A stretch of DNA of 64,000 bases from Bacillota bacterium. GTDB lineage: Bacteria; Bacillota; Dehalobacteriia; UBA4068. The DNA is taken from the NCBI GenBank assembly GCA_024679955.1, contig JAILCQ010000041.1, forward strand, positions 1 through 64,000, in the 5' to 3' direction. Below, piece after piece: positions 17,479 through 25,838 of the stretch; the first letter of the stretch is position 1; every line of letters starts with the position of its first letter. The position numbers and the translations under genes were made by a program. The notes beneath the pieces were generated by a model, which saw nothing but the letters and a program-made list of their open reading frames with translations, did not search any database and was not told where the DNA came from.

Positions 17479-18468
17479 ATGAGTACGATATTGTGTATTG
17501 TCGACGGCATGACCGACGCCGGTTTTCGTTGGCAAAACTATCCGGCGTTATCGGCGATGCAGCGGGGCGGTTTTTTTCCCACCACGCCCCAGAATATGCC
17601 GGCGGAAAGCTTGACCTGTATTTTGACTTTGTTGGGGGTACAGGAAATACCCTTGTATTTGCGCGCCTATGTGGAAGCTCTGGGTCTGGGGCTGGAAACG
17701 AAGGAAGATGATTTGATACTCCGCGGCACTTGGCTGGATTTGGACGAGGCTGGGGATTGCCGGGGCATGGGACAAGCGCCGGATCGTTTATTCGACTATC
17801 CGGATATGCGTTATTACGGCTTGGGTTCCTATAAAAGCATTCTGTTTTTTGCCGGCGCGGCGGCCTACGCAGAGCGGCTGACCACCTATCCGCCCTATGA
17901 TTGTTTGGGCAAGCCGGTCCGGCAAATGATGCCCCGGGGCTATGCGCCTCTGGCCGAAGTTTGCGAAAAAACCCGCAGCCTCTATCCGGGGACGGCGATG
18001 ATCCCCTGGGGACAGGCCAAAGCCGTGGCTATGGCGGCCTGGCCGGGAAGGGCGGCCGTGGTTTGCGGCACGGAAATCATGCGCGGCATCGCCCGGCTGC
18101 TGTCTATGGATTTGATCGTACCGCCGGGGGCCACCGGCGATACCGATACCGATCTGGCCGGGAAATTGCAGGCCGCTTTATCGGCTGCTGTTCGATATCC
18201 TTTGACGGTTTTGCATGTCAACGGCGGCGACGAAGCCGGACACCGGCAGGATCGCAAGGCCAAAGAAGCGTTTTTGACAGAGGTTGACCGGCAGATCCTG
18301 AGGCCGCTGCTGAACAGTCCTCATACGCTTTATGTGGCCTCCGATCACTCCACCGATCCGCGCAGCGGCAAACACGGCGGCGAACCCCAGCCCTGGTTTT
18401 ATGCCGCCGGGACCGATCCCAAAAAGACGCCCATAGCCGCCGCTGGTTTATTGTCGATGCGGCCGTAG
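17479..18468 (+). CDS. ApgM-family (alkaline phosphatase superfamily) protein at the end of the B12 operon
   Basis: The sequence aligns with archaeal-type cofactor-independent phosphoglycerate mutase. Shared blocks are VDGMTDAGFRW, AESLTCILTLLG (nucleophile region), VEALGLGLE, a metal motif GGDEAGHRQDRKAKEAF and ASDHSTDPRSGKHGGEPQPW. It is shorter (329 residues) than ApgM (about 400). The gene begins 55 bp after cobD in the same direction and precedes a terminator, so it probably belongs to the operon. Family members are also annotated as a kinase-like homoserine enzyme. A role in making or recycling threonine phosphate for CobD is conceivable but unproven. Confidence 0.75.
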   Translation: MSTILCIVDGMTDAGFRWQNYPALSAMQRGGFFPTTPQNMPAESLTCILTLLGVQEIPLYLRAYVEALGLGLETKEDDLILRGTWLDLDEAGDCRGMGQAPDRLFDYPDMRYYGLGSYKSILFFAGAAAYAERLTTYPPYDCLGKPVRQMMPRGYAPLAEVCEKTRSLYPGTAMIPWGQAKAVAMAAWPGRAAVVCGTEIMRGIARLLSMDLIVPPGATGDTDTDLAGKLQAALSAAVRYPLTVLHVNGGDEAGHRQDRKAKEAFLTEVDRQILRPLLNSPHTLYVASDHSTDPRSGKHGGEPQPWFYAAGTDPKKTPIAAAGLLSMRP

Positions 18469-18534
18469 CTGGGCATAAACCTGGCGCGCAGCCTATTCTC
18501 AAGATATTCCATCAAAAAAGTGAAATATATCCAT

Positions 18535-18562
18535 AAAAAGGCGGGTATCCATCCGCCTTTTT
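18535..18562 (+). terminator. Terminator of the cobalamin operon
   Basis: A 10-bp stem AAAAAGGCGG/CCGCCTTTTT with an 8-nt loop ends in T5. The symmetrical A and T tracts could let it act in both directions. Confidence 0.85.
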
Positions 18563-18620
18563 GTCATCTTTTTCCGCTATTGGCATACAATGGCCATATA
18601 CCGGCAAAGAGGTGAAAAGA

Positions 18621-19088
18621 ATGGGCAAAAAATGGCAAGAGGTCGCCATAGATGAACAACAGGACGGAGCTTTTTCCATACCGTTCCCCGGCGGGGAAAG
18701 CGGCAAGTATACGGATGAACAGGGGCAGGCGTTGACGGATACGGGCTATCTTTGCGTGCAGACCCATACCGCCAGAAAAACCTATCCGGTGCAAAACGCT
18801 TTGGTCACGCTAAAGAGAAAATTCGCCGGCGGCGAGGAGCTGCTGCAGACCTATTATACAGACAGCTTCGGCCAAACGCCGTTGATATCCCTACCCACGT
18901 TGGATCGGGCACAGTCCATGAACCCGGCGAACCTGCAGCCCTATATGATCTATTCGGTCAGCGTCGTGCACCCGGATTATCAGGAAATGCGGAACGTCGA
19001 TGTAAACGTGTTCGGCGGCGTCGTTTCCCTGCAGCAGTTCGATATGTTGCCCAACGCCCTGCGGGAAGGCAATGTGGATATCGGTTAA
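18621..19088 (+). CDS. Conserved protein with carboxypeptidase-regulatory-like fold
   Basis: The 155-residue product starts at ATG 18621 after AAAGAGGTG. The pattern QNALVTLKRKFAGGEELLQTYYTDSFGQTPLISLP and YSVSVVHPDYQEMRNVDVNVFGG resembles the beta-sandwich repeats of carboxypeptidase-regulatory-like domains, which often bind to surfaces or partners. No signal peptide is evident. It is paired with the peptidoglycan-binding gene 15 bp downstream, which also lacks a signal. The two probably act together, perhaps in spore or wall assembly, but the function is unknown. Confidence 0.7.
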   Translation: MGKKWQEVAIDEQQDGAFSIPFPGGESGKYTDEQGQALTDTGYLCVQTHTARKTYPVQNALVTLKRKFAGGEELLQTYYTDSFGQTPLISLPTLDRAQSMNPANLQPYMIYSVSVVHPDYQEMRNVDVNVFGGVVSLQQFDMLPNALREGNVDIG

Positions 19089-19103
19089 GGGGAGGCGAGA
19101 GTT

Positions 19104-20522
19104 ATGCCGGATTATGGCGCCGATTTGCCGGTGGTGCCGGCTTATATCACAGTGCATTTGGGCGCGCCAGACGATGCGGAGGCCCAGAATGTACAGGTCA
19201 GCTTTACGGATTATATCAAAAACGTCGCTTCCAATGAAATCTATCCCACCTGGCCGGAAAGCGCCCTGATCGCCAATATTTTGGCCCAGATCTCTTTGGC
19301 GTTGAATCGCGTTTATCTGGAATGGTATCCCAGCCAGGGCTATGATTTCGACATCACCAACACCACCCAGTACGATCAGGTATTTGTCTACGGCAGCAAC
19401 ATTTATGAAAATATCAGCCAAATCGTAGACGAGATATTCGATCAGTATTTGGTAAAAGGCGAAGCCATCGAGCCCTTTTTTGCTCAATTCTGCAATGGTA
19501 CCACCAGCACTTGCGACGGCCTGCAGCAATGGGGCACCGTATCCCTGGCGGAGCAGGGCTATACCCCCATCGAGATTTTGCGCTATTATTACGGGGACGA
19601 CATCCAAATCGTCAACGACGCGCCCATCGACGAAGTGCTGGAATCCTATCCCGGTATTCCTTTGCGTCGTGGCTTCATAGACAACGCCGTAAAGTCTTTG
19701 CAGGTTCGCCTGAACGCCATCCGCAGCAATTATCCGGCTATCCCGGAGATCCCTCAGGTAAACGGCGTTTTCGATGCGGAAACGGAGGAGGCGGTTTTGG
19801 CCTTTCAGAAGGCTTTCGATTTGCCCCAAACCGGCGAAGTGGATAAAAGCACCTGGTATAGGGTCGTTTACGTATACAATGCGGTGCTGCGCTTGGGTGA
19901 ATTGACGTCTTTGGGCATCTTTTATAAAGACGTGGAACGGGTCACCCCCGTCCAATTGATGGAAGGGGATTGGGGCACTCCCGTTACCGTGGTGCAATAC
20001 TATTTGGACGTGTTGGGATATTTCAACCAAAACATCCCATTGATCGATATCGACGGTTATTTCGGCCCGGATACGCTGTCGGCGGTAAAGGCCTTTCAGC
20101 GCAGCTATGACCTGCCCATTGACGGCACCGTCGACAGAATGGATTGGGTGGTCATGTTCACCCTGTATCAGGATTTGATCAACAATCTGCCGCCGGGATA
20201 TAGCGGTAAAAAAGCCGAAGCCTATCCCGGTTATGCCATCACCCTGCGGGCGGAAGGGGAGGCGGTGGATAAGCTGCAAAGCTATCTGCAGTTGATCGCC
20301 GCCTATCGGGAAGATTTGCCGCCGTTCGAAGCCACCGGTGTGTTTGATCAGCAGACTTTGGCTCTGATCAACGCCCTGCGCCGGGAATGGGGCATAGACG
20401 AAGTGGATTATGTGGGACACTTGACTTGGTACCGGATCGGCCAATTGTACGACAGCTACGTGGAAGCGGTGGAAGACTGGGAAGAGATCGAGGATTTGGA
20501 GGATTATCAGCCTTATGAATGA
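19104..20522 (+). CDS. SpoIID-like domain fused to peptidoglycan-binding repeats
   Basis: The N-terminal half (about residues 10-180) resembles a SpoIID-type domain: FTDYIKNVASNEIYPTWPE, then ILAQISLALNRVY, and later GLQQWGTVSLAEQGY with ILRYYYGDD. The second half holds peptidoglycan-binding type 1 repeats (VNGVFDAETEEAVLAFQKAF, IDGYFGPDTLSAVKAFQRSY and a weaker third, ATGVFDQQTLALINALR). No signal peptide is seen in the 472 residues, which is unusual for a wall-binding protein. Clostridial genomes often carry such a protein beside a small beta-sandwich partner, as here. A role in cortex or coat is possible. Confidence 0.8.
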   Translation: MPDYGADLPVVPAYITVHLGAPDDAEAQNVQVSFTDYIKNVASNEIYPTWPESALIANILAQISLALNRVYLEWYPSQGYDFDITNTTQYDQVFVYGSNIYENISQIVDEIFDQYLVKGEAIEPFFAQFCNGTTSTCDGLQQWGTVSLAEQGYTPIEILRYYYGDDIQIVNDAPIDEVLESYPGIPLRRGFIDNAVKSLQVRLNAIRSNYPAIPEIPQVNGVFDAETEEAVLAFQKAFDLPQTGEVDKSTWYRVVYVYNAVLRLGELTSLGIFYKDVERVTPVQLMEGDWGTPVTVVQYYLDVLGYFNQNIPLIDIDGYFGPDTLSAVKAFQRSYDLPIDGTVDRMDWVVMFTLYQDLINNLPPGYSGKKAEAYPGYAITLRAEGEAVDKLQSYLQLIAAYREDLPPFEATGVFDQQTLALINALRREWGIDEVDYVGHLTWYRIGQLYDSYVEAVEDWEEIEDLEDYQPYE

Positions 20523-20548
20523 GCCTGTATCCAGGCCAGGCTCCAAGG

Positions 20549-20583
20549 AAAGGGCGGCGAACCGAAAGGTTTGCCGCCCTTTA
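20549..20583 (+). terminator. Terminator after the peptidoglycan-binding gene
   Basis: The stem AAAGGGCGGC/GCCGCCCTTT is extended by AACC/GGTT around a GAAA loop. It has a short T stretch and lies 26 bp past the stop codon. Confidence 0.8.
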
Positions 20584-20639
20584 TCGATGGCGAAAAGCTT
20601 GCGTTTGAATGGCTTTGTAGGATACGCATAGGGCAAAAG

Positions 20640-20669
20640 TTGACAATTGACTGAAAAAGAGAATATAAT
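20640..20669 (+). promoter_or_regulatory. Promoter of metG-tatD
   Basis: TTGACA and TATAAT are separated by 18 bp, about 38 bp before the metG ATG. No S-box or T-box leader fits in the short space. Confidence 0.75.
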
Positions 20670-20706
20670 AAATTGTTATAGCAAAACAAAGACGGAGGCA
20701 TTGACT

Positions 20707-22656
20707 ATGAGTGATAAAAAAACCTTCTATATCACCACACCGATTTATTATCCCAGCGATAATTTGCATATTGGACATGCGTATACTACGGTAGCTGCCG
20801 ATACCATGGCCAGATATAAAAAGATGCGGGGTTATGAGACCTATTTCCTCACCGGCTCCGACGAACACGGACAAAAAATCCAGAGAAGGGCCCAAGCCGC
20901 CGGCAAAAGCCCCCAGGCATTCGTGGATGAGATCATTTGCAATTTTAAAGAACTGTGGCGGGTCTTACTGATCGAAAACGACGATTTTATCCGCACCACC
21001 GAAGACCGCCATCAAAAAATAGCCCAGGAGCTTTTCCAAAAGATTTACGATCAGGGGGATATTTATAAATCCGAATACGAGGGCTGGTATTGCACCTCCT
21101 GCGAAACGTTTTTTACCGAGATCCAGGTAGGGGAGGAACATGTATGCCCCGACTGCGGCAAACCGGTGGAAAAAATGAAAGAAGAAAGCTATTTCTTCAA
21201 AATGAGCAAATATGCCGGCCGCTGGCTGCAATTCATTGAAGAGAACCCCGGCTTTATCCGTCCGGAAAGCCGCCGGCATGAAATGATCAATTTTGTCAAA
21301 CAGGGATTGGACGATCTATGCGTATCCCGCACCACTTTCGATTGGGGCATCAAAGTGCCTTTTGATGAAAAACATGTGATCTACGTCTGGTTCGACGCTT
21401 TGATCAACTATATTTCCGCCCTGAAGGGCACCGGCGACGGCAGCTTGTACGATAAGTTCTGGCCGGCGGACGTGCATCTGGTGGGCAAGGACATCATTCG
21501 TTTCCATACCATCATCTGGCCGATCATGCTGATGGCCGCCGGTATCCCTATCCCCAAAACGGTTTTGGGCCATGGCTGGGTATTGATGGGCGACAGCAAA
21601 ATGAGCAAATCCGTGGGCAATGTCATCGACCCCTTGATCTTATGCGACAAATACGGGCCGGACGCCATCCGCTACTTCCTGATGCGGGAAATGGGCTACG
21701 GTTTGGACTGCAACTATTCGGAAGACGCTTTGGTTTTGCGGATCAATACGGATTTGGCCAACGATTACGGCAATCTGTTGTCCCGGACCACCGGCATGAT
21801 CAATAAATTCCAGGAGGGTGTGCTGCTGCCCCCCGGCGAAGCCACGGAATTTGACGCGGAATTGATCGCTCTGGCCCAGGAAACGCCAGGCCGTTTCGCC
21901 CAACTGATGGACAATATGGAATGGGCCAATGCTTTGGCGGAATTGTGGAAGCTGGTCAACAAAGCCAACAAATATATTGACGACGCCGCGCCCTGGGCTT
22001 TGAACAAAGCCGGTGAAAAGAGCAAATTGGCCACGGTTTTGTATAATATGTGCGAAGTGGTGCGCATGGTCACCGTGATGGTCTCTCCGGTCATGCCGGG
22101 CTTGCCCCAGCGGGTATGGCAACAATTGGGCATAGAAGACCAGCCGCAGCTGTATACCTGGGAAAGCCTGACCTGGGGACAACTGCCCAGCGGCGGCAAG
22201 ATACACCGGGGTGATCCTTTGTTCCCCAGGATCGATATGGCGGCAGCAGCCGAAGCAGCTCCCGCGGCCGAAAAAGAGGAAGCACCGAAACCGGCGGAAA
22301 CGGAAGAACCGATAGAACCGATAGAACCGGTGGGCCCGGTATGCACCATGGATGATTTCCAGCGCCTGGATTTACGGGTGGTAAAAGTTTTGGCCTGCGA
22401 AAAGGTGCCCAAGACGGACAAGCTCTTGAAGTTCACCCTGCAATTGGGCGAGGAAGAACGCACCGTTCTGTCCGGCATCGCCCAATATTACCGGCCGGAA
22501 GAGCTGGTGGGCAAAAACCTGGTTTTGATTGCCAATCTGCAGCCGGTAGTCATCCGCGGCATCGAATCCAAAGGCATGCTGCTTTCCGCTTGCGGCAAAA
22601 AATCCCTGCAATTGGTAGAAGTGGCCGATATGCCCAGCGGCGTAAAGGTGATGTAA
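20707..22656 (+). CDS. metG: Methionyl-tRNA synthetase
   Basis: MetG charges tRNA-Met. The class I signatures are HIGHAYT and KMSKSVGN. A Cys4 zinc knuckle lies at CTSCETFFTEIQVGEEHVCPDCG. The C-terminal tRNA-binding (OB-fold) domain begins with MDDFQRLDLRVVKVL and ends at the normal dimer-type terminus. An acidic, proline-rich linker (about residues 515-540, with a short IEPIEP repeat) joins it to the anticodon domain. I start at ATG 20707 after ACGGAGG; the 20 extra track residues are not conserved. Length is 649 residues. Confidence 0.97.
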   Translation: MSDKKTFYITTPIYYPSDNLHIGHAYTTVAADTMARYKKMRGYETYFLTGSDEHGQKIQRRAQAAGKSPQAFVDEIICNFKELWRVLLIENDDFIRTTEDRHQKIAQELFQKIYDQGDIYKSEYEGWYCTSCETFFTEIQVGEEHVCPDCGKPVEKMKEESYFFKMSKYAGRWLQFIEENPGFIRPESRRHEMINFVKQGLDDLCVSRTTFDWGIKVPFDEKHVIYVWFDALINYISALKGTGDGSLYDKFWPADVHLVGKDIIRFHTIIWPIMLMAAGIPIPKTVLGHGWVLMGDSKMSKSVGNVIDPLILCDKYGPDAIRYFLMREMGYGLDCNYSEDALVLRINTDLANDYGNLLSRTTGMINKFQEGVLLPPGEATEFDAELIALAQETPGRFAQLMDNMEWANALAELWKLVNKANKYIDDAAPWALNKAGEKSKLATVLYNMCEVVRMVTVMVSPVMPGLPQRVWQQLGIEDQPQLYTWESLTWGQLPSGGKIHRGDPLFPRIDMAAAAEAAPAAEKEEAPKPAETEEPIEPIEPVGPVCTMDDFQRLDLRVVKVLACEKVPKTDKLLKFTLQLGEEERTVLSGIAQYYRPEELVGKNLVLIANLQPVVIRGIESKGMLLSACGKKSLQLVEVADMPSGVKVM

Positions 22657-22658
22657 CC

Positions 22659-23435
22659 ATGCTATTCGACAGCCATGCCCATTTGGACGACAAAAAAATA
22701 TATGCGGATCTGGAAGGGGTTTTGCAGCGGGCGGAAGAAGCCGGCGTAACCCGGATCGCCACCATCGGCTGCGATTGGCCAAGCTCTCTCATGAGCGTGC
22801 GCCTGGCGGAAAAATATCCGGGCCGGGTTTTCGCCACCGTCGGCATCCATCCCCAGGACGCGGAAACTTTAAACGAGCCCATACTGGAAAAGCTGTATCG
22901 ATTGGCCCAGGCCGAAGCGGCCTCCGCCGTGGGGGAGATCGGCCTGGATTACCATTATGACGGCCCGTCCCGGGAAATACAGCAAAAGGCGTTTCGCCGG
23001 CAAATCGATTTGGCCAAGCAATTGTCCCTGCCCATCGCCATTCACAACCGGGAATCCCACGAGGACATGATGCGCATCATCAAACAGGAAAAGGCAGGGG
23101 TGAACGGCGGGGTGCTGCACTGCTTTTCCGGCAGTTGGGAAATGGCCAAGTTTTGTCTGAATCAAGGCTTCATGATCTCTTTTGCCGGGCCGGTCACTTT
23201 TCACAATGCCAGGTCCGCGGTGGAGGTGGCGCAAAAGGCGCCTGCGGATATGATCCTGGTGGAGACGGACAGCCCCTATTTATCCCCCGAGCCCTTTCGC
23301 GGCAAAACCAATGAACCGGCCCGGGTAAAATATGTGGCGGAAAAGCTGGCGGAGCTGCGGGGCGTAGATTTTGAAACTTTGGCCTGGCAAACCACGGAGA
23401 ACGCTTTGCGGCTTTATCATATAGACGGAAAATGA
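22659..23435 (+). CDS. tatD: TatD-family metal-dependent DNase
   Basis: The amidohydrolase-fold nuclease carries FDSHAHLDD with the metal-binding HxH, GEIGLDYH with the conserved Glu and His, PIAIHNRESHEDM, and LVETDSPYLSPEPFRGKTNEP. TatD proteins act as 3'-5' exonucleases or AP endonucleases in repair. The start at ATG 22659 lies 2 bp after the metG stop, and metG-tatD is a frequent gene pair in Bacillota. Length is 258 residues. Confidence 0.94.
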   Translation: MLFDSHAHLDDKKIYADLEGVLQRAEEAGVTRIATIGCDWPSSLMSVRLAEKYPGRVFATVGIHPQDAETLNEPILEKLYRLAQAEAASAVGEIGLDYHYDGPSREIQQKAFRRQIDLAKQLSLPIAIHNRESHEDMMRIIKQEKAGVNGGVLHCFSGSWEMAKFCLNQGFMISFAGPVTFHNARSAVEVAQKAPADMILVETDSPYLSPEPFRGKTNEPARVKYVAEKLAELRGVDFETLAWQTTENALRLYHIDGK

Positions 23436-23664
23436 CGCGGCGGAGCGTCCGGGCTATGCAATTTCTGCGGGAATGGTGAATCCGCTGTTGCCGGAAAGAT
23501 GTTATGCTGTTCGTTAGGTCGATGCGCCGGCAAAAACGGTTTTTCCCGCCATGAGAATCGCCTTTTATTCCGTTATACCGGTAATAGTACCCCAATCAGA
23601 CGTTTTTGCGGGAGGATCGCCGCAAAGATCGCCAAATCCTTTCGATCCTTGCCGGAGACGGGAT

Positions 23665-23693
23665 TTGACAAAGAGGAATATTTATTATAAAAT
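23665..23693 (+). promoter_or_regulatory. Promoter of the YabE-like gene
   Basis: TTGACA and TAAAAT are separated by 17 bp in an AT-rich stretch, 57 bp before the ATG. The rest of the gap from 23436 shows no gene. Confidence 0.65.
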
Positions 23694-23749
23694 GATTATA
23701 TATCTTTTCTATAGCAAGTATATATATCGACCCGCATATTGGAGGACAG

Positions 23750-24919
23750 ATGGTTAGATCCAATCGTTTTATCAAAGAACAACTGGGCGAAGTCGGCGAA
23801 GCCACCATCATGGCTGCCGCGCAGCCGGACAGATTGCAATCGGATATCAAAACCGTGGACTTGACGAAGGAAAAAGAGCGGCGTAAGCCCTTTTCCGCCC
23901 CGATGATCGCCTGCGCCGGCGTATTGTTGTGCTGCGGCGTGGTTTTTTGCACCTGTTTTGGCTTGTGGGAAAACGGTGATTTCGATTTCGGCTCTTTGAC
24001 CACAAAAAATGTGACCCTGATCGTCAACGACGAATCCGTTGAACTGGCCACCAACGCCGTCTATATCGACGAATTGCTGGCGGATCAGGACATTCAGCTG
24101 CGGGAAGGCGATACCATCAATTTGGCCGCCAATAAACGGGTGGAAAACGGCGCCACCATACGCATCGTCAAACTGTTCGATATCTCCATCGCTGCCGACG
24201 GCAAAGCGTATACCTTGAAAAGCGCCCCGGTGACCGTAGCCGAAGCTTTGCAGGAAGCCGGCGTTTTCTTGGGCGTAAACGATGAGATCTCCGTGCCTAC
24301 GGATCAGTATTTGCGTGAGGACACACAGATCCAGATCGCCCGTATCACCAAGGAAGAAGTCGTCGAAGAAGAGGAGATCGAACCCACGGTGGTGCGTCAG
24401 GAAGACGCCAATATGGCCTCCGGCCGCACGGAAACCATACAGGTGGGAGAAAGCGGTATACGGCAAAACATCTATTCGGTCACCTATCGGGACGGCCAGG
24501 AATGCCAGCGGGAATTGATTGAAAGCAAGGTCACCCAGGAGCCGGGCACCACCATCGTGGCATACGGCACCAAGGTTTTGGCCAGCCGCAGCGAATCCCG
24601 GGGCGGCGGCGTCCAATGGTCGGAATCTGCCGGTGAGAAAAACTTCAGCTACAGCAAAAAGCTTACGGTGGAGGCCACCGCCTATACGGCTACCGGCAAC
24701 CGTACCGCTACCGGCACTTGGCCGAAAGTGGGCACCATCGCCGTGGATCCCAGATATATTCCTTTGGGCACCCGGGTGTATATCGACGGTTACGGCTACG
24801 CCACAGCGGAAGATACCGGCGGCGCCATCAAAGGGAATATTATCGATTTGTATATGAACTCTTATGACGAATGCATCCGCTGGGGCAGAAGAAGCACGAC
24901 CCTATACATTTTGGAATAA
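23750..24919 (+). CDS. YabE-like 3D-domain protein (DUF348-G5-3D)
   Basis: An N-terminal cytoplasmic stretch is followed by a membrane anchor (about residues 50-68), DUF348 repeats (VTLIVNDESVELATNAVYIDELL and the next block), a G5 domain with the DGQ motif, and a C-terminal 3D domain. The three aspartates lie in VDPRYIPLGTRVYIDGYG and AEDTGGAIKGNIIDLYM. Such proteins resemble resuscitation-promoting factors and are proposed wall lytic transglycosylases. Start ATG 23750 follows GGAGG. yabE upstream of rsmA is a common order in sporulating Bacillota. Confidence 0.9.
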   Translation: MVRSNRFIKEQLGEVGEATIMAAAQPDRLQSDIKTVDLTKEKERRKPFSAPMIACAGVLLCCGVVFCTCFGLWENGDFDFGSLTTKNVTLIVNDESVELATNAVYIDELLADQDIQLREGDTINLAANKRVENGATIRIVKLFDISIAADGKAYTLKSAPVTVAEALQEAGVFLGVNDEISVPTDQYLREDTQIQIARITKEEVVEEEEIEPTVVRQEDANMASGRTETIQVGESGIRQNIYSVTYRDGQECQRELIESKVTQEPGTTIVAYGTKVLASRSESRGGGVQWSESAGEKNFSYSKKLTVEATAYTATGNRTATGTWPKVGTIAVDPRYIPLGTRVYIDGYGYATAEDTGGAIKGNIIDLYMNSYDECIRWGRRSTTLYILE

Positions 24920-24951
24920 AAGACTTTTGATTTTGTAAAGGAAACCAAACC

Positions 24952-25824
24952 ATGAAAAAAGAAATCGCAACGCCCGGTTCTACCGGGCGTTTGTTAAAAC
25001 GACTGCAGAAAAAACCTGAAAAACGTTTGGGGCAGAATTTTTTGGTCGACCGTAAAACCGCACTGGATATCGCCGCCAGCCTGCCGGAAGACCGGGAGGA
25101 CGCCGCTCCGGTGATCATCGAGATCGGCGCCGGTTTGGGGGCTTTGAGCCAGTTGTTGGCAGCCCGGGCCGGCCGCCTGATCCTGCTGGAGATCGACCCG
25201 GCCCTGGCCTCCCATTTGCGGCAGATGTTTGCCGCCTGTCCCCAGGTGAGCGTGGTGCAGCAGGACGCCTTGCAGGCGGATTTCGACGCGCTGGCGGAGG
25301 GCGCGGCCTATCACGTTTTCGGCAACCTGCCTTATCATATCACCAGCGAATTGGCGGAACGCATGGCCGGCTTTCAGGGCTGGCAAAGCGTCACCTTTTT
25401 GCTGCAAAAGGAGGCCGCCGAAAGATTGCTGTCCGGGCCGGGGCGGCAAAACTGCCCTTTGGCTTTGCATTTGGCCTACTGCAGCCAGGGGCGCTGTTTG
25501 TTTGACGTGCCGCCGGCTGCTTTTCATCCCATGCCCCAGGTGGATTCGGCGGTGATACAATTGCGCCGCCGTCCGTCTCCGCCTACGGATTTGCCCTGGG
25601 AGAAAATAGAACCGCTGATCCGGGCCGCTTTCACCTTGCGCCGCAAATCTCTGCTGAACGCCTTGACTGCCTCTCCGATCGCCGGCGATAAACCCTATTG
25701 GCAGCAAATGCTGAACAATTGCGGTATCGATCCGCAGACCCGGGGAGAAGCCTTGTCCCTGGAGGACTTCAACCGTTTGGCTCTGGCCGTATACGCGTCG
25801 GAATTGGCGTCGGAATTGTCCTAG
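24952..25824 (+). CDS. rsmA: 16S rRNA dimethyladenosine transferase RsmA (KsgA)
   Basis: The enzyme dimethylates two adjacent adenines near the 3' end of 16S rRNA. The motifs are KRLGQNFLVD at the start, the SAM-binding IEIGAGLGALSQLL, LLEIDPALA, and the catalytic FGNLPYHITSE. The C-terminal helical domain (VDSAVIQLRRRP, AAFTLRRKSLLNAL) is complete at 290 residues. It lies 32 bp after the YabE-like gene. Confidence 0.96.
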   Translation: MKKEIATPGSTGRLLKRLQKKPEKRLGQNFLVDRKTALDIAASLPEDREDAAPVIIEIGAGLGALSQLLAARAGRLILLEIDPALASHLRQMFAACPQVSVVQQDALQADFDALAEGAAYHVFGNLPYHITSELAERMAGFQGWQSVTFLLQKEAAERLLSGPGRQNCPLALHLAYCSQGRCLFDVPPAAFHPMPQVDSAVIQLRRRPSPPTDLPWEKIEPLIRAAFTLRRKSLLNALTASPIAGDKPYWQQMLNNCGIDPQTRGEALSLEDFNRLALAVYASELASELS

Positions 25825-25838
25825 GAAGGAGAAAGGGC

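Noticed and set aside
18891-20636. Minus-strand ORF of 581 aa
   Set aside because: It mirrors the two plus-strand genes with recognisable domains; its own translation shows no family pattern and no ribosome-binding site.
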